A stretch of DNA of 49,931 nucleotides, taken from NCBI GenBank assembly GCA_023254115.1, contig JALQYK010000037.1, positions 1-49,931 on the forward strand, read 5' to 3'. Below are positions 8,935 through 18,285 of the stretch, piece after piece. Below the pieces are notes generated by a model that searched no databases, was not told the DNA's origin, and saw only the letters and a list, made by a program, of their open reading frames with translations. A program made the position numbers and the translations under genes. The first letter of the stretch is position 1. Each line of letters starts with the position of its first letter. Source of the DNA: Polynucleobacter sp. Its GTDB lineage: Bacteria; Pseudomonadota; Gammaproteobacteria; Burkholderiales; Burkholderiaceae.

Positions 8935-9762
8935 ATGAGTTACCTACAAGAAGCTGCTGCTAATCGAACGCCCATCACCATTGCAAAACTTCAAGCAATG
9001 CGCGATGCAGGTGAAAAGATTGCCGTTTTAACAGCCTACGATGCAAGCTTTGCCAACCTTATGGATCAGTCTGGGATTGATGTGATTTTGGTCGGCGACT
9101 CACTAGGTAACATCATTCAAGGACACACAAGCACGATTCCAGTCACCATTGAACAAATGGTTTATCACGTCAGCTGCGTAGCCAAAGGTAATCAATCAGC
9201 TTTTCTAATTGCTGATATGCCATTCGGAACCTATTCAACTCCTGAGCAAGCAATGGAAAATGCTGCCTCGCTCATGAGAGCAGGTGCCCACATGGTCAAA
9301 CTGGAGGGTGGTTCATGGCTTGCTGAAACAGTACGATTCTTAGTTGAAAGAAGTGTTCCAGTATGTGCGCACTTAGGCTTACTACCCCAATCAGTTCACA
9401 CCTTGGGCGGATTCAAAGTACAAGGCAAATCTACTGAAGCAGCAGAAATCTTAATCAAGGATGCACAAACTCTTGAAAAAGCTGGTGCACAACTTTTAGT
9501 ACTAGAAGCGATTCCTTCAGAACTCGGCAAAAGAGCAACAGCATCGATCAAACTGCCAACTATTGGCATTGGCGCCGGCCCAGATTGCTCTGGTCAAGTA
9601 TTGGTCATGCATGACATGCTAGGGGCATTCCCTGGCAGAAGTCCCAAGTTTGTTAAAAACTTCTTATTGGGACAAGAGTCGATAGAAGGCGCTTTTAAAA
9701 GCTATATCCAAGAAGTCAAAACCGGGAAATTTCCCGGTCCTGAACATTGCTTTAAGTCTTGA
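8935..9762 (+). CDS. panB: 3-methyl-2-oxobutanoate hydroxymethyltransferase (PanB)
   Basis: PanB makes ketopantoate from 2-oxoisovalerate and 5,10-methylene-THF, the first committed step of pantothenate synthesis. The 275-residue product carries [42 protein letters not shown] (Mg/substrate site), [45 protein letters not shown] and [21 protein letters not shown], all in family order. panC is not in this window. The extreme 3' end of the gene contains a perfect 18-bp palindrome at 9721-9738 that can serve as the terminator of the convergent dnaJ transcript (see that feature). Confidence 0.97.
   Translation: MSYLQEAAANRTPITIAKLQAMRDAGEKIAVLTAYDASFANLMDQSGIDVILVGDSLGNIIQGHTSTIPVTIEQMVYHVSCVAKGNQSAFLIADMPFGTYSTPEQAMENAASLMRAGAHMVKLEGGSWLAETVRFLVERSVPVCAHLGLLPQSVHTLGGFKVQGKSTEAAEILIKDAQTLEKAGAQLLVLEAIPSELGKRATASIKLPTIGIGAGPDCSGQVLVMHDMLGAFPGRSPKFVKNFLLGQESIEGAFKSYIQEVKTGKFPGPEHCFKS
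9717..9738 (-). terminator. Probable dnaJ terminator inside the panB 3' end
   Basis: The 18-base perfect palindrome ACCGGGAAATTTCCCGGT lies at 9721-9738. Read on -, after the dnaJ stop at 9778, it forms a 7-bp GC-rich stem with an AATT loop and runs into TTTTG. In the panB direction no T tract follows. It therefore looks like an intrinsic terminator for the grpE-dnaK-dnaJ transcript, encoded antisense to the panB codons for the TGKFPG segment. The T tract is short, so efficiency is uncertain. Confidence 0.5.
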
Positions 9763-9777
9763 TAATTTAGTAAAAAA

Positions 9778-10914
9778 TTAGTTAAAAAAATCTTTTACTC
9801 GATCTAGCCAACCTTTTTGTTGTGGACTGTGCTTAGACCCACCAGACTTAAGGCTCTCATCAAACTTTCTTAAAAGATCTTTTTGAGTCTCATTCAACTT
9901 CACTGGCGTCTCAACCTGAACGTGAATATATAAATCACCAGGCAAAGCAGTCCTCAAACTCTTAATTCCTTTTGATCTTAATCTGAATACTCGACCACTT
10001 TGAGTTCCCTCAGGCACATCAAAGCTCGCCTTACCAGATAAAGTAGGAACTTCAATTTCGCCACCCAAAGCTGCATCAATAAATGAAATCGGCATTTCAC
10101 AATGCAGATCTTCCCCTTCACGCTGGAACACTGGGTGTTCTTTAATGTGAACTTCCACATACAAATCACCACTTGGACCACCATTAACACCAGGCTCACC
10201 ATTACCAGAAGAACGAATTCTCATGCCGTCATCAATACCAGCTGGAATTTTTACTTCTAGAGTTTTTTGAGATTTAATTTTTCCTGCGCCATGACATTTT
10301 TTGCAAGGCTTAGGAATGTATTTGCCCGATCCACTACAACGCGGGCAAGTTTGCTGCATAGAGAAAAAGCCCTGCGCAACCCTTACTTGACCAGCACCAT
10401 GGCAGGTTGTGCAAGTTTCAACTTTTGAGCCAGGCTCTGCACCATCTCCACCACAACTATCGCAGTTAGACCAACTAGGAACACGAATTTGTGTTTCGTG
10501 ACCATGCGCAGCTTCTTCAAGCGTGATTTCCATGCTGTAGCGTAAATCAGCACCACGATAAACCTGTGGACCGCCACGGCCACCGCGAGCACTGCCACCA
10601 CCAAAAATATCTCCGAAGATATCGCCAAAAGCATCAGAAAAGCCGCCAAAACCTTGACCGCCACCACCAAAGCCGCCCATATTGGGATCGACTCCAGCAT
10701 GACCATATTGATCATAGGCAGCGCGCTTCTGAGGGTCAGATAGCATCTCATAAGCCTCTTTGGCTTCTTTAAATTTACCCTCAGCTTCTTTGCTATCAGG
10801 ATTACGGTCTGGGTGGTATTTCATTGCCAACTTCCGATAAGCTTTTTTAATCTCATCGTCAGTGGCATTCCGAGCTACCCCCAGAATGTCATAAAAGTCG
10901 CGCTTGTTAGCCAA
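9778..10914 (-). CDS. dnaJ: Chaperone protein DnaJ (Hsp40)
   Basis: DnaJ delivers unfolded clients to DnaK and stimulates its ATPase. The 378-residue protein is a full type I J-protein: J domain at 1-70 with HPD at residues 34-36, then a Gly/Phe-rich linker (about 75-115). Four zinc-binding CxxCxGxG repeats follow ([32 protein letters not shown], about 145-215), then the C-terminal client-binding domains. It starts 9 bases after dnaK stops, so it is cotranscribed with grpE and dnaK and should share their heat-shock promoters. An overlapping 122-codon frame within it is a shadow caused by the Gly-rich linker. Confidence 0.98.
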   Translation of the reverse strand: MANKRDFYDILGVARNATDDEIKKAYRKLAMKYHPDRNPDSKEAEGKFKEAKEAYEMLSDPQKRAAYDQYGHAGVDPNMGGFGGGGQGFGGFSDAFGDIFGDIFGGGSARGGRGGPQVYRGADLRYSMEITLEEAAHGHETQIRVPSWSNCDSCGGDGAEPGSKVETCTTCHGAGQVRVAQGFFSMQQTCPRCSGSGKYIPKPCKKCHGAGKIKSQKTLEVKIPAGIDDGMRIRSSGNGEPGVNGGPSGDLYVEVHIKEHPVFQREGEDLHCEMPISFIDAALGGEIEVPTLSGKASFDVPEGTQSGRVFRLRSKGIKSLRTALPGDLYIHVQVETPVKLNETQKDLLRKFDESLKSGGSKHSPQQKGWLDRVKDFFN

Positions 10915-10923
10915 AACTATTCC

Positions 10924-12846
10924 TTACTTCTTGTCGTTTACTTCCTTGAAATCAGCATCAACGACATTGTCGTCTTTAGGCTTTGCATTATCACCGCCAG
11001 CTTGTGCTGCTTGATTTTTTTCAGCCATCGCAGCATAAACTTTCTCGCCTAATTTTTGACTAACCTTACCTAACTCTTCAGTCTTAGCAGCGATTACTTC
11101 TTTGTCAGTGCCTTTTGTAGCTTCTTCCAAATCTTTAATTGCAGCCTCGATTTTCTCTTTTTCACCAGCCTCTAAAGATGCGCCATGCTCTTCTAAAGCC
11201 TTCTTAGTTGAATGACCCAAAGCTTCTGCAGTATTGCGTGCGTCAACCAACTCACGCAATTTACGATCTTCTTCAGCATTAACTTCCGCATCCTTAACCA
11301 TGCGCTGGATCTCTTCCTCAGATAAACCTGAGTTAGCTTTAATGGTGATTTTATTTTCTTTACCAGTTGCTTTGTCTTTTGCGCCCACATGCAAAATACC
11401 GTTAGCATCAATGTCAAATGAAACTTCGATTTGTGGGGTGCCGCGTGCTGCTGGTGCAATACCTTCCAAATTGAACTCACCTAACACTTTATTAGCTGCA
11501 GCCATTTCACGCTCACCTTGGTAAACCTTGATGGTTACCGCAGGTTGGTTATCTTCTGCCGTAGAAAAAACTTGAGCATGTTTTGTTGGGATTGTGGTGT
11601 TCTTAGTAATCATCTTTGTCATCACGCCACCCAATGTCTCAATACCCAATGACAAAGGTGTTACATCTAACAACAATACGTCTGTACGATCGCCAGATAA
11701 CACCGCACCCTGAATTGCCGCGCCAACAGCCACAGCTTCGTCTGGGTTCACATCTTTACGTGGCTCTTGACCAAAGAACTCTTTTACCTTTTCTTGCACT
11801 TTAGGCATACGAGTCATACCGCCAACCAAAATCACATCATGAATATCGCCAACAGATACACCCGCATCTTTAATAGCTGTGCGGCATGGGTCAATCGTAC
11901 GACTAATCAAGTCATCAACTAATGACTCTAACTTTGCGCGAGTCATCTTGATGTTCAAGTGCTTGGGACCTGATGCATCAGCGGTAATGTATGGCAAATT
12001 GATATCTGACTGTTGGCTAGATGACAACTCAATCTTTGCCTTTTCAGCCGCTTCTTTTAGGCGTTGCAGAGCCAAAACATCTTTTGAAAGATCAACACCT
12101 TGCTCTTTTTTGAACTCATCAATGATGTAATCAATGATGCGTTGGTCGAAGTCTTCACCACCTAAGAATGTGTCACCGTTTGTTGACAACACTTCAAATT
12201 GTTTTTCGCCATCAACGTCAGCGATTTCAATAATTGATACGTCAAAGGTACCACCACCCAAGTCATACACAGCAATCTTGCGATCGCCTTTTTCTTGCTT
12301 ATCCAAACCAAAGGCTAAAGCAGCAGCAGTTGGTTCGTTAATGATGCGCTTGACATCTAAACCAGCAATACGGCCTGCATCCTTAGTTGCTTGACGTTGG
12401 CTGTCATTAAAGTAAGCAGGAACAGTAATCACTGCCTCAGTCACTTCTTCACCCAAATAATCTTCCGCCGTTTTCTTCATTTTGCGAAGAACTTCTGCAG
12501 AAATTTGTGGGGGCGCCATTTTTTTACCACGCACCTCTACCCATGCGTCACCGTTATCGGCTTTTGCGATGGTGTAAGGCATCAAATCAATATCTTTTTG
12601 AACTTCTTTTTCTTCGAATTTACGACCAATTAAACGCTTCACTGCATACAAAGTGTTGCGAGGATTAGTCACAGATTGGCGTTTAGCAGGCGCGCCCACC
12701 AAAATCTCACCATCTTCCATGTAAGCGATGATGGACGGGGTTGTGCGTGCACCTTCTGCGTTTTCAATTACTTTTGGCGTATTGCCCTCTAAAACTGACA
12801 CACATGAGTTTGTTGTACCTAAGTCAATACCAATAATCTTTGCCAT
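10924..12846 (-). CDS. dnaK: Chaperone protein DnaK (Hsp70)
   Basis: DnaK is the major ATP-dependent Hsp70. The 640-residue product begins [21 protein letters not shown] and shows all ATPase signatures: [47 protein letters not shown] and [14 protein letters not shown]. The substrate-binding domain follows ([29 protein letters not shown]), and the C-terminal lid ends in [16 protein letters not shown], the charged end typical of proteobacterial DnaK. The ribosome binding site AGGAG is strong and a sigma-32-like promoter precedes it (separate feature). It sits between grpE and dnaJ. Confidence 0.99.
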   Translation of the reverse strand: MAKIIGIDLGTTNSCVSVLEGNTPKVIENAEGARTTPSIIAYMEDGEILVGAPAKRQSVTNPRNTLYAVKRLIGRKFEEKEVQKDIDLMPYTIAKADNGDAWVEVRGKKMAPPQISAEVLRKMKKTAEDYLGEEVTEAVITVPAYFNDSQRQATKDAGRIAGLDVKRIINEPTAAALAFGLDKQEKGDRKIAVYDLGGGTFDVSIIEIADVDGEKQFEVLSTNGDTFLGGEDFDQRIIDYIIDEFKKEQGVDLSKDVLALQRLKEAAEKAKIELSSSQQSDINLPYITADASGPKHLNIKMTRAKLESLVDDLISRTIDPCRTAIKDAGVSVGDIHDVILVGGMTRMPKVQEKVKEFFGQEPRKDVNPDEAVAVGAAIQGAVLSGDRTDVLLLDVTPLSLGIETLGGVMTKMITKNTTIPTKHAQVFSTAEDNQPAVTIKVYQGEREMAAANKVLGEFNLEGIAPAARGTPQIEVSFDIDANGILHVGAKDKATGKENKITIKANSGLSEEEIQRMVKDAEVNAEEDRKLRELVDARNTAEALGHSTKKALEEHGASLEAGEKEKIEAAIKDLEEATKGTDKEVIAAKTEELGKVSQKLGEKVYAAMAEKNQAAQAGGDNAKPKDDNVVDADFKEVNDKK

Positions 12847-12877
12847 GCTTAACTCCTAATAATTGTTTATATCCTTA

Positions 12878-12904
12878 ATTTGGGGATTTATTCGGTTATT
12901 TCAA
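12878..12904 (-). promoter_or_regulatory. Sigma-32 (RpoH)-like promoter for dnaK
   Basis: On the minus strand GGGCTTGAAAT (TTGAAA at 12904-12899) is followed after 13 bases by CCCCAAAT (12885-12878). This matches the RpoH consensus CTTGAAA / CCCCATNT closely. It begins 7 bases beyond the grpE stop and ends about 30 bases before the dnaK start, so dnaK-dnaJ can be driven separately from grpE during heat shock. The grpE promoter has the same 13-base spacer. Confidence 0.72.
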
Positions 12905-12911
12905 GCCCTAA

Positions 12912-13472
12912 TTACTTAGGCTGACTAACCGTTACTAATGCAGGTCTCAAAACACGATCTGCAATCAAATAACCTTTTTGCAATACAGTCACAACCGTAT
13001 TAGCTTCTTGCTCATGGGGCACCATAGCAATAGCTTGGTGACGGTGTGGATCAAACTTTTCTCCAATCGGATTAATTTCAATCACACGCCCTTTTTCTAG
13101 CGCAGAAATTAATTGCTTAAGAGTTAACTCAATACCCTCTTTCATCTTGGCTGAGTCAGAACCGCTATCTGTCAAAGCGGCATTAAGACTATCCAAAACA
13201 GGTAATAAGTTCTCAGCAAAACCCTCAATCGCGAATTTATGAGCCTTTGCCACTTCCTCCATTGAACGCCTGCGGGCATTCTCAACCTCTGCTTTAGCAC
13301 GCAAAAACTGATCTTGGTGCTCTTGGATTTGGGCTTCTAGAGCAATAATTTTTTCTTCAGGAGTCAAAGGTGCAGCCGGCTCTTGGGTGGCATCTGCTAC
13401 AGCAGTTTGCTCCACAGATTTCTCCAACTCATTGATTTCTTGAGTTTTTTCTTGATTATTATCTTGGGTCAT
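12912..13472 (-). CDS. grpE: Nucleotide exchange factor GrpE
   Basis: GrpE releases ADP from DnaK. The 186-residue protein has an acidic, disordered N-terminus, a long helix with coiled-coil character ([53 protein letters not shown] shows it in pieces around residues 45-100), and the C-terminal beta domain with [20 protein letters not shown] and [18 protein letters not shown]. Length and order are normal. It lies upstream of dnaK in the heat-shock cluster and has its own sigma-32-like promoter and a hairpin over the ribosome binding region (see separate entries). Confidence 0.97.
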   Translation of the reverse strand: MTQDNNQEKTQEINELEKSVEQTAVADATQEPAAPLTPEEKIIALEAQIQEHQDQFLRAKAEVENARRRSMEEVAKAHKFAIEGFAENLLPVLDSLNAALTDSGSDSAKMKEGIELTLKQLISALEKGRVIEINPIGEKFDPHRHQAIAMVPHEQEANTVVTVLQKGYLIADRVLRPALVTVSQPK

Positions 13473-13476
13473 AAGT

Positions 13477-13497
13477 CACTTATTTGTTCAATAAGTG
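13477..13497 (-). repeat. Inverted repeat in the grpE 5' untranslated region
   Basis: A perfect inverted repeat CACTTATT-GAACA-AATAAGTG lies between the grpE -10 element and its ATG. In RNA it would make an 8-bp, AU-rich hairpin whose 3' arm includes the only Shine-Dalgarno-like bases (AAGUG), ending 4 bases before the start codon. It does not match the CIRCE consensus TTAGCACTC-N9-GAGTGCTAA. It could be a DNA operator or a temperature-sensitive RNA hairpin; neither is proven. Confidence 0.55.
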
Positions 13498-13500
13498 CTC

Positions 13501-13528
13501 ATATAGGGACAAAACAAGGGGTTTCAAG
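13501..13528 (-). promoter_or_regulatory. Sigma-32 (RpoH)-like promoter for grpE
   Basis: On the minus strand GGCTTGAAA (TTGAAA at 13527-13522) and CCCTATAT (13508-13501) are separated by 13 bases, close to the RpoH consensus CTTGAAA / CCCCATNT. The predicted transcript would start about 20-25 bases before the grpE ATG and carry the 5'-UTR hairpin. The -35 element lies in the loop of the hemH terminator hairpin, so the two elements share DNA. Confidence 0.72.
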
Positions 13529-13536
13529 CCCTTGTT
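13511..13536 (-). terminator. Probable hemH terminator hairpin
   Basis: AACAAGGG (13536-13529) and CCCTTGTT (13520-13513) form a perfect 8-bp stem with an 8-base loop just after the hemH stop, continuing into TTG on the minus strand. It could reduce read-through from hrcA-hemH into grpE. The T tract is short, so it may be weak or conditional. Confidence 0.45.
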
Positions 13537-13541
13537 CTAAA

Positions 13542-14633
13542 TTATTTTTTTGCAGCCAATTCTGTGGCTCGCTGAATACTCAACGCCAATGCCTCTGGCG
13601 ACTCTGGCAACTGAGGCCAACCAGCAAGGTGATCAGCAGCAATCTCCGCCAGACCCGATATCCAAACTGGATTAGTATTTAAACAAGAAATGTAGTGATA
13701 TTCACCACCACCCGCAGTCAAAAAGTCATCACGCACTTCCATCGCAATTTCTTCAAGCGTTTCCAAACAGTCAGCAGGAAACCCTGGGCAAAAAATATCT
13801 AAACGCTTTGTCTTCTTTTCACCAAGAGATTTAACAGTTGGCGCGGTGTATGGCTTTAACCACTCCGCCTTACCAAAACGTGACTGAAAGGTCACCATGG
13901 CTTGCTCTGAAGTCAAACCTAATGCCTCACGCAGTAAACGTCCTGTCTTATGACATTCGCAATGGTATGGATCACCCTTATCCAGAGTGCGCTTAGGCAC
14001 ACCATGAAAAGAAAATAATAATTTGTCGCCGCCTGCAAAATCAGGTCGTCCGTTTGTTTGCCAATATGACTCAACCTGTTCTTTCAGTGCATTAATGTAC
14101 TCAGGGTGATCGTGATAATGCTTAACTAATCTCAACTCTGGCTGATTACGCCATTTACTAATGATTCTAAAAATCTCATCAAATGTTGATGCAGTAGTTG
14201 TGGCTGAGTATTGCGGATACAAAGGCAAGACCAACAATCGTTCCATCCCTGCTTTTTGCAAACGATCTAGTACCGACTCCAAACTTGGGTTGCCATAGCG
14301 CATAGCAAGATCCACCAAAACATCTTTGCCTTGGGCTAAGAATTTTTGCTCTAGAGCTTGAGATTGTTTTTTTGAGTAAACCAATAAAGGTGAGCCGCCA
14401 TCAGGTCCATTTAACCAAATGCTGGCGTATTTTTTTGCTGACGCACCAGAGCGAATCGGCAAAATAATTAAATTAAGGATGCACCACCAAATTAATTTAG
14501 GAATCTCAACAACACGTGGGTCCGACAAGAATTGTTTTAAATATGGCTTTACAGCTGCGGCAGTAGGGGCATCAGGAGTTCCCAAATTAACCAACAGAAC
14601 TGCTGTGCGCAAAGCTTGACGAGCTATAGCCAT
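13542..14633 (-). CDS. hemH: Ferrochelatase
   Basis: HemH inserts Fe2+ into protoporphyrin IX, the last step of protoheme synthesis. The 363-residue sequence begins with [14 protein letters not shown] and shows [42 protein letters not shown] (with the conserved active-site His), [17 protein letters not shown] and [19 protein letters not shown], with the metal-site Glu near the C-terminal region. Its position between hrcA and grpE is normal for Burkholderiales. It starts 10 bases after hrcA, so it is probably read with it. Confidence 0.96.
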   Translation of the reverse strand: MAIARQALRTAVLLVNLGTPDAPTAAAVKPYLKQFLSDPRVVEIPKLIWWCILNLIILPIRSGASAKKYASIWLNGPDGGSPLLVYSKKQSQALEQKFLAQGKDVLVDLAMRYGNPSLESVLDRLQKAGMERLLVLPLYPQYSATTTASTFDEIFRIISKWRNQPELRLVKHYHDHPEYINALKEQVESYWQTNGRPDFAGGDKLLFSFHGVPKRTLDKGDPYHCECHKTGRLLREALGLTSEQAMVTFQSRFGKAEWLKPYTAPTVKSLGEKKTKRLDIFCPGFPADCLETLEEIAMEVRDDFLTAGGGEYHYISCLNTNPVWISGLAEIAADHLAGWPQLPESPEALALSIQRATELAAKK

Positions 14634-14643
14634 TAAAAATCCT

Positions 14644-15666
14644 TCACTTATTTTGAATACCGCTACTCAAAGCACTAGAAAGTAGTTTAGCCGTGATATC
14701 AACAATAGGTATGACGCGTTCATAAGCCATACGAGTTGGCCCAATCACACCCAAGGTGCCAACGACTAAACCATCGACCCTGTATGGGGCAGTAATCACC
14801 GCCATATCATCCATTGGAACCAAAGCACTTTCACCGCCAATAAACACTTGCACACCATCTGCCTGAGAAGACACATCCAACAATTGCAGTAAGCTAGTTT
14901 TCTCTTCAAACATTCCAAAAAGCTGCTTTAGCTTATGCATATCAGAAGATAAATCACCAACATTCAACAAACGTCTTTCACCAGAAATCACCACTCCAGA
15001 ATCAGCGGTCATATTTTCAGAGCTAGCCTTTAGGGCAGCTTCCATCAATGAGGCAATTCCCGAACGCAAGCCCTCTAGCTCTTGCATTAAACGTTCTTTG
15101 ACAGCATAAAAACTTAACCCAGCAAATTGACTATTTAAATAATTGCTTGCTTCAACCAACTCTGAAGAGCTGTAATCACGCTCAGTCAAAATGATTCTAT
15201 TTTGTACGTCCCCATCTGGGGTTACCAATATCAGCAAGACCCTTTTTTCAGATAAGCGCAAAAATTCAATTTGCTTAAATACCTCTGAACGCCGTGGAGT
15301 TAAAACAATCCCAGCAAAATTAGACAAATTAGATAAAACTTGGGCAGCGGCAGTAACAACACGTTGCGGAGCATCAGCCTGAATCGCGTCCTGCGCTTCG
15401 TGAGCCACAACTTCCTCAATCGGCTGAACGGTAAGCATGGTATCTACAAACAGTCGATAACCTTTGGGGGTTGGAATACGCCCTGCCGAAGTATGAGGAC
15501 TAGCCACAAACCCCATATCTTCCAAATCAGCCATAACGTTACGAATGGTCGCAGCCGATAAATCAAGTCCAGAAAACTTTGATAAAGCCCTAGAGCCAAC
15601 TGGTTGTCCGTCGGCAATGTAGTGCTCAATCAGTGTTTTTAAGAGGCTTTTTGAACGTTCATCCAT
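14644..15666 (-). CDS. hrcA: Heat-inducible transcription repressor HrcA
   Basis: HrcA represses chaperone genes by binding CIRCE operators. The 340-residue product has the N-terminal winged-helix domain: [21 protein letters not shown], then [40 protein letters not shown]. It is followed by the GAF-like dimerisation region, ending in [30 protein letters not shown], the family end block. No CIRCE element was found before hrcA, grpE or dnaK in this window, so its target (groESL in many betaproteobacteria) probably lies elsewhere. The gene is divergent from nadK with 46 bases between them. Confidence 0.96.
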   Translation of the reverse strand: MDERSKSLLKTLIEHYIADGQPVGSRALSKFSGLDLSAATIRNVMADLEDMGFVASPHTSAGRIPTPKGYRLFVDTMLTVQPIEEVVAHEAQDAIQADAPQRVVTAAAQVLSNLSNFAGIVLTPRRSEVFKQIEFLRLSEKRVLLILVTPDGDVQNRIILTERDYSSSELVEASNYLNSQFAGLSFYAVKERLMQELEGLRSGIASLMEAALKASSENMTADSGVVISGERRLLNVGDLSSDMHKLKQLFGMFEEKTSLLQLLDVSSQADGVQVFIGGESALVPMDDMAVITAPYRVDGLVVGTLGVIGPTRMAYERVIPIVDITAKLLSSALSSGIQNK

Positions 15667-15712
15667 TATTTATTAATTGTAGGGCTATTAGGGCTATGGT
15701 TTAATCAACAAC

Positions 15713-16615
15713 ATGTCAAATCTTAAGACAAAATCGTCAAAGCATTTTAAAAAAATCGCCTTGGTAGGCAAATACCAAGCCGAAGGCTTCGCGCACATGC
15801 TTTTAAACCTTGCAAATATCCTAAAAAATCTAGGTTGCGAGGTTTTTTTGGAAGCAGAAACTGCCTCCAACACCACGATTTCTCAAATTCCGAGCATTCC
15901 CTCTAGCGATTTCCACGCAAATATCGACTTAGTGGTCGTTTTGGGTGGTGACGGAACAATGCTCGGTATTGCACGACAGATTGCAGGCCAAAATGTTCCA
16001 TTAATTGGTATCAATATGGGCACCTTGGGCTACATGACTGACATACCGCTTCAAGACGTTGAACTGGTTTTAACCGAAATGATTAAAGGTCATTTCGAAT
16101 CAGACGTTAGATATTTATTAGAAGCTGAAGTACTACGTAACAAACAGGTCATTGGCTCAGGATTGGCTCTTAATGATGTGGTGGTTAATCGCTCTGGCAT
16201 TTCTGGAATGCTTGAGTTAACCGTGCACGTCAATAATCAGTTCATGTACAACCAACGTTCAGATGGATTAATTGTGGCAACGCCCACAGGCTCCACAGCC
16301 TATTCGATGTCAGCGGGCGGTCCGATTCTTCATCCATCAGTAGCTGGTGTGGTGCTCGCCCCCATTGCGCCACATGCTCTATCTAATCGCCCAATTGTTT
16401 TGCCAAATGATGCAACAATCATTATTGAACTTATTGGCGGCAAAGATGTTAGCGTTAACTTTGACATGCAATCTTTAACCCAACTTCAGATTGGCGATCA
16501 AATAAAAATTTGTCGCTCAAATAAAACAGTCACACTTCTTCATCCAGTTGATCACAGTGATTACAAGGCTCTTCGACAAAAGCTTCACTGGAATGAATAT
16601 CCATCATCGTTTTAA
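15713..16615 (+). CDS. nadK: NAD kinase
   Basis: NadK phosphorylates NAD to NADP. The 300-residue protein carries the diagnostic GGDGT at residues 78-82 (VVVLGGDGTMLG), NMGTLGYMTDI, ALNDVVVNRSGISGM, and the NAD-binding SDGLIVATPTGSTAYSMSAGGPILHP block. HALSNRPIVLP and VSVNFDMQS complete the fold. The start is chosen because upstream sequence is the divergent hrcA promoter region. recN begins two bases after the stop, a conserved neighbour pair in this group. Confidence 0.97.
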   Translation: MSNLKTKSSKHFKKIALVGKYQAEGFAHMLLNLANILKNLGCEVFLEAETASNTTISQIPSIPSSDFHANIDLVVVLGGDGTMLGIARQIAGQNVPLIGINMGTLGYMTDIPLQDVELVLTEMIKGHFESDVRYLLEAEVLRNKQVIGSGLALNDVVVNRSGISGMLELTVHVNNQFMYNQRSDGLIVATPTGSTAYSMSAGGPILHPSVAGVVLAPIAPHALSNRPIVLPNDATIIIELIGGKDVSVNFDMQSLTQLQIGDQIKICRSNKTVTLLHPVDHSDYKALRQKLHWNEYPSSF

Positions 16616-16617
16616 AT

Positions 16618-18285
16618 ATGCTGCGCAGCCTAAATGTTCGTGACTTCGTCATTGTTGACGAACTTGATTTAGATTTAGACCATGGCTTCACAGTCTTAAC
16701 TGGTGAAACCGGCGCAGGTAAGTCCATCCTATTAGATGCACTATCACTAGTTCTTGGTGAAAGAGCAGATCCTAGCCAAATCAGAGAAGGTAAGAGTAAA
16801 GCTGAAATTTCAGCACTTTTCTCTTTGGATGGCTCATTAAAAGAGCTAATTTCAAACTGGCTAGATGAACAAGGTTTTAATCTAGAAGACGATGGTGCAA
16901 CTCTGATTCTCAAAAGAATCATCGAATCATCTGGTCGTAGTCGAGCATTCATTAATGGCAGCCTAGCCACTCTTAATCAAACAAAAGAATTAGGCAATCA
17001 TTTAGTCGACATTCATGGTCAGCATGCCCATCAATTGCTACTAAAAACCGGAGCACAACGAGATCTTCTTGATCATCAAGCTCAACTGCAAGAGCAAGTT
17101 TTAACAGTCAGGGGTTTGTATCAAGTGTGGCAAACCGCAAAAAAACAACTAGAGCTTGCGAAAAGTGCTGGTGAGAGCCTACAAAAAGAACAAGAACGGC
17201 TGTCTTGGCAGCTTGAAGAACTGGATCAACTTGCACCCAAAGCAGGTGAATGGGCTGAAATTGATGTTGAGTATTCACGTCTAGCTAATGCTGCCAAGTT
17301 GATTGAAGGGTCACAAAATGCCCTAGCAATGCTAAGCGAGCAAGAAGGTAATGCTGAAGAACTTTTAGGGAAAGCCTTCACGGAAATCGAGGATTTAGCA
17401 AAACTTGATAGTCACCTTGAAGACGCCAAGATTTCACTCGAGTCAGCACAAATACAAATCAGCGAAGCAACACATAGTCTTAATCGCTACCTACAAAAGA
17501 TTGACGTTGATCCAGACAGACTTGCTGAGGTTGAAGAGCGCCTGAAAGCTTTGCATAGCGCAGCAAAAAAATTCAAGGTAACACCTGAAGAATTACCAAC
17601 TATTTGGCTCGATATCAAAGAAAAGGTTAATGCCATTAAGGATTCTCAAGATTTAGCAGCCCTTGAAAAGAATCTGCATGCCACCCAAACTGAATACAAC
17701 AAAGCAGCAAAGTCATTGAGTCTCAATAGAAACAAAGCTGCGAAGATATTGGAAAAGCTAGTGACTGAAGCCATGCAAGATTTATCTATGGCAGGCGGTC
17801 AATTTGTCATCGGTATTGAGCCATTAGCTGAAGGCAATGCTTACGGTCTAGAAAATATTGAATTTTTAGTTGCTGGTCATCCTGGTGTTTCTCCAAAGCC
17901 ATTATCAAAAGTAGCATCAGGTGGTGAGTTAGCGCGCATCAGCCTAGCTATTAGTGTAATCACTTCAGAAGCTAGCCAAATTCCAACTTTAATCTTTGAT
18001 GAGGTTGATTCTGGCATTGGCGGTGCAGTTGCTGAAACTGTTGGAAAGCGCCTCAAAGAACTTGGTCAAGCCCACCAAGTGTTATGCGTTACTCATTTAG
18101 CTCAAGTTGCTGCACAGGGTCATCAACATTGGAAGGTTGAAAAACAGAGTTCGGACAACTCCACCACATCTACTATCACAAGTCTCAATCGACAAGAGCG
18201 TGTGGAGGAAATTGCACGCATGCTTGGTGGTACCGAGATTACCGATACCACCAGACGTCACGCAAGAGAGTTATTAGGTCAGTAA
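16618..18285 (+). CDS. recN: DNA repair protein RecN
   Basis: RecN is an SMC-like ATPase that acts at double-strand breaks. The 555-residue product has a Walker A motif GETGAGKS at 29-36, two coiled-coil arms (about 150-250 and 265-370), the ABC signature SGGELARISLAI beginning at Ser434, and Walker B LIFDEVDSGIGG with Asp461-Glu462. VLCVTHLAQVAAQGHQHWKVEK follows, also typical. The last 12 bases overlap the 3' end of glnE on the other strand, so convergent transcripts meet here. No LexA-type operator was seen in the two-base gap to nadK. Confidence 0.97.
   Translation: MLRSLNVRDFVIVDELDLDLDHGFTVLTGETGAGKSILLDALSLVLGERADPSQIREGKSKAEISALFSLDGSLKELISNWLDEQGFNLEDDGATLILKRIIESSGRSRAFINGSLATLNQTKELGNHLVDIHGQHAHQLLLKTGAQRDLLDHQAQLQEQVLTVRGLYQVWQTAKKQLELAKSAGESLQKEQERLSWQLEELDQLAPKAGEWAEIDVEYSRLANAAKLIEGSQNALAMLSEQEGNAEELLGKAFTEIEDLAKLDSHLEDAKISLESAQIQISEATHSLNRYLQKIDVDPDRLAEVEERLKALHSAAKKFKVTPEELPTIWLDIKEKVNAIKDSQDLAALEKNLHATQTEYNKAAKSLSLNRNKAAKILEKLVTEAMQDLSMAGGQFVIGIEPLAEGNAYGLENIEFLVAGHPGVSPKPLSKVASGGELARISLAISVITSEASQIPTLIFDEVDSGIGGAVAETVGKRLKELGQAHQVLCVTHLAQVAAQGHQHWKVEKQSSDNSTTSTITSLNRQERVEEIARMLGGTEITDTTRRHARELLGQ

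Noticed and set aside
10383-10751. A 122-codon frame within dnaJ on the same strand
   Set aside because: Produced by the repetitive Gly/Phe linker and zinc repeats read in another frame.
15667-15712. CIRCE operator in the hrcA-nadK gap
   Set aside because: Only a short direct repeat (AGGGCTAT twice) is present; no TTAGCACTC/GAGTGCTAA pair.
16530-16970. A 146-codon minus-strand frame across the nadK-recN junction
   Set aside because: It overlaps the Walker A region of recN and the nadK end in antisense; composition (Ser/Pro/Arg-rich) is typical of a shadow.
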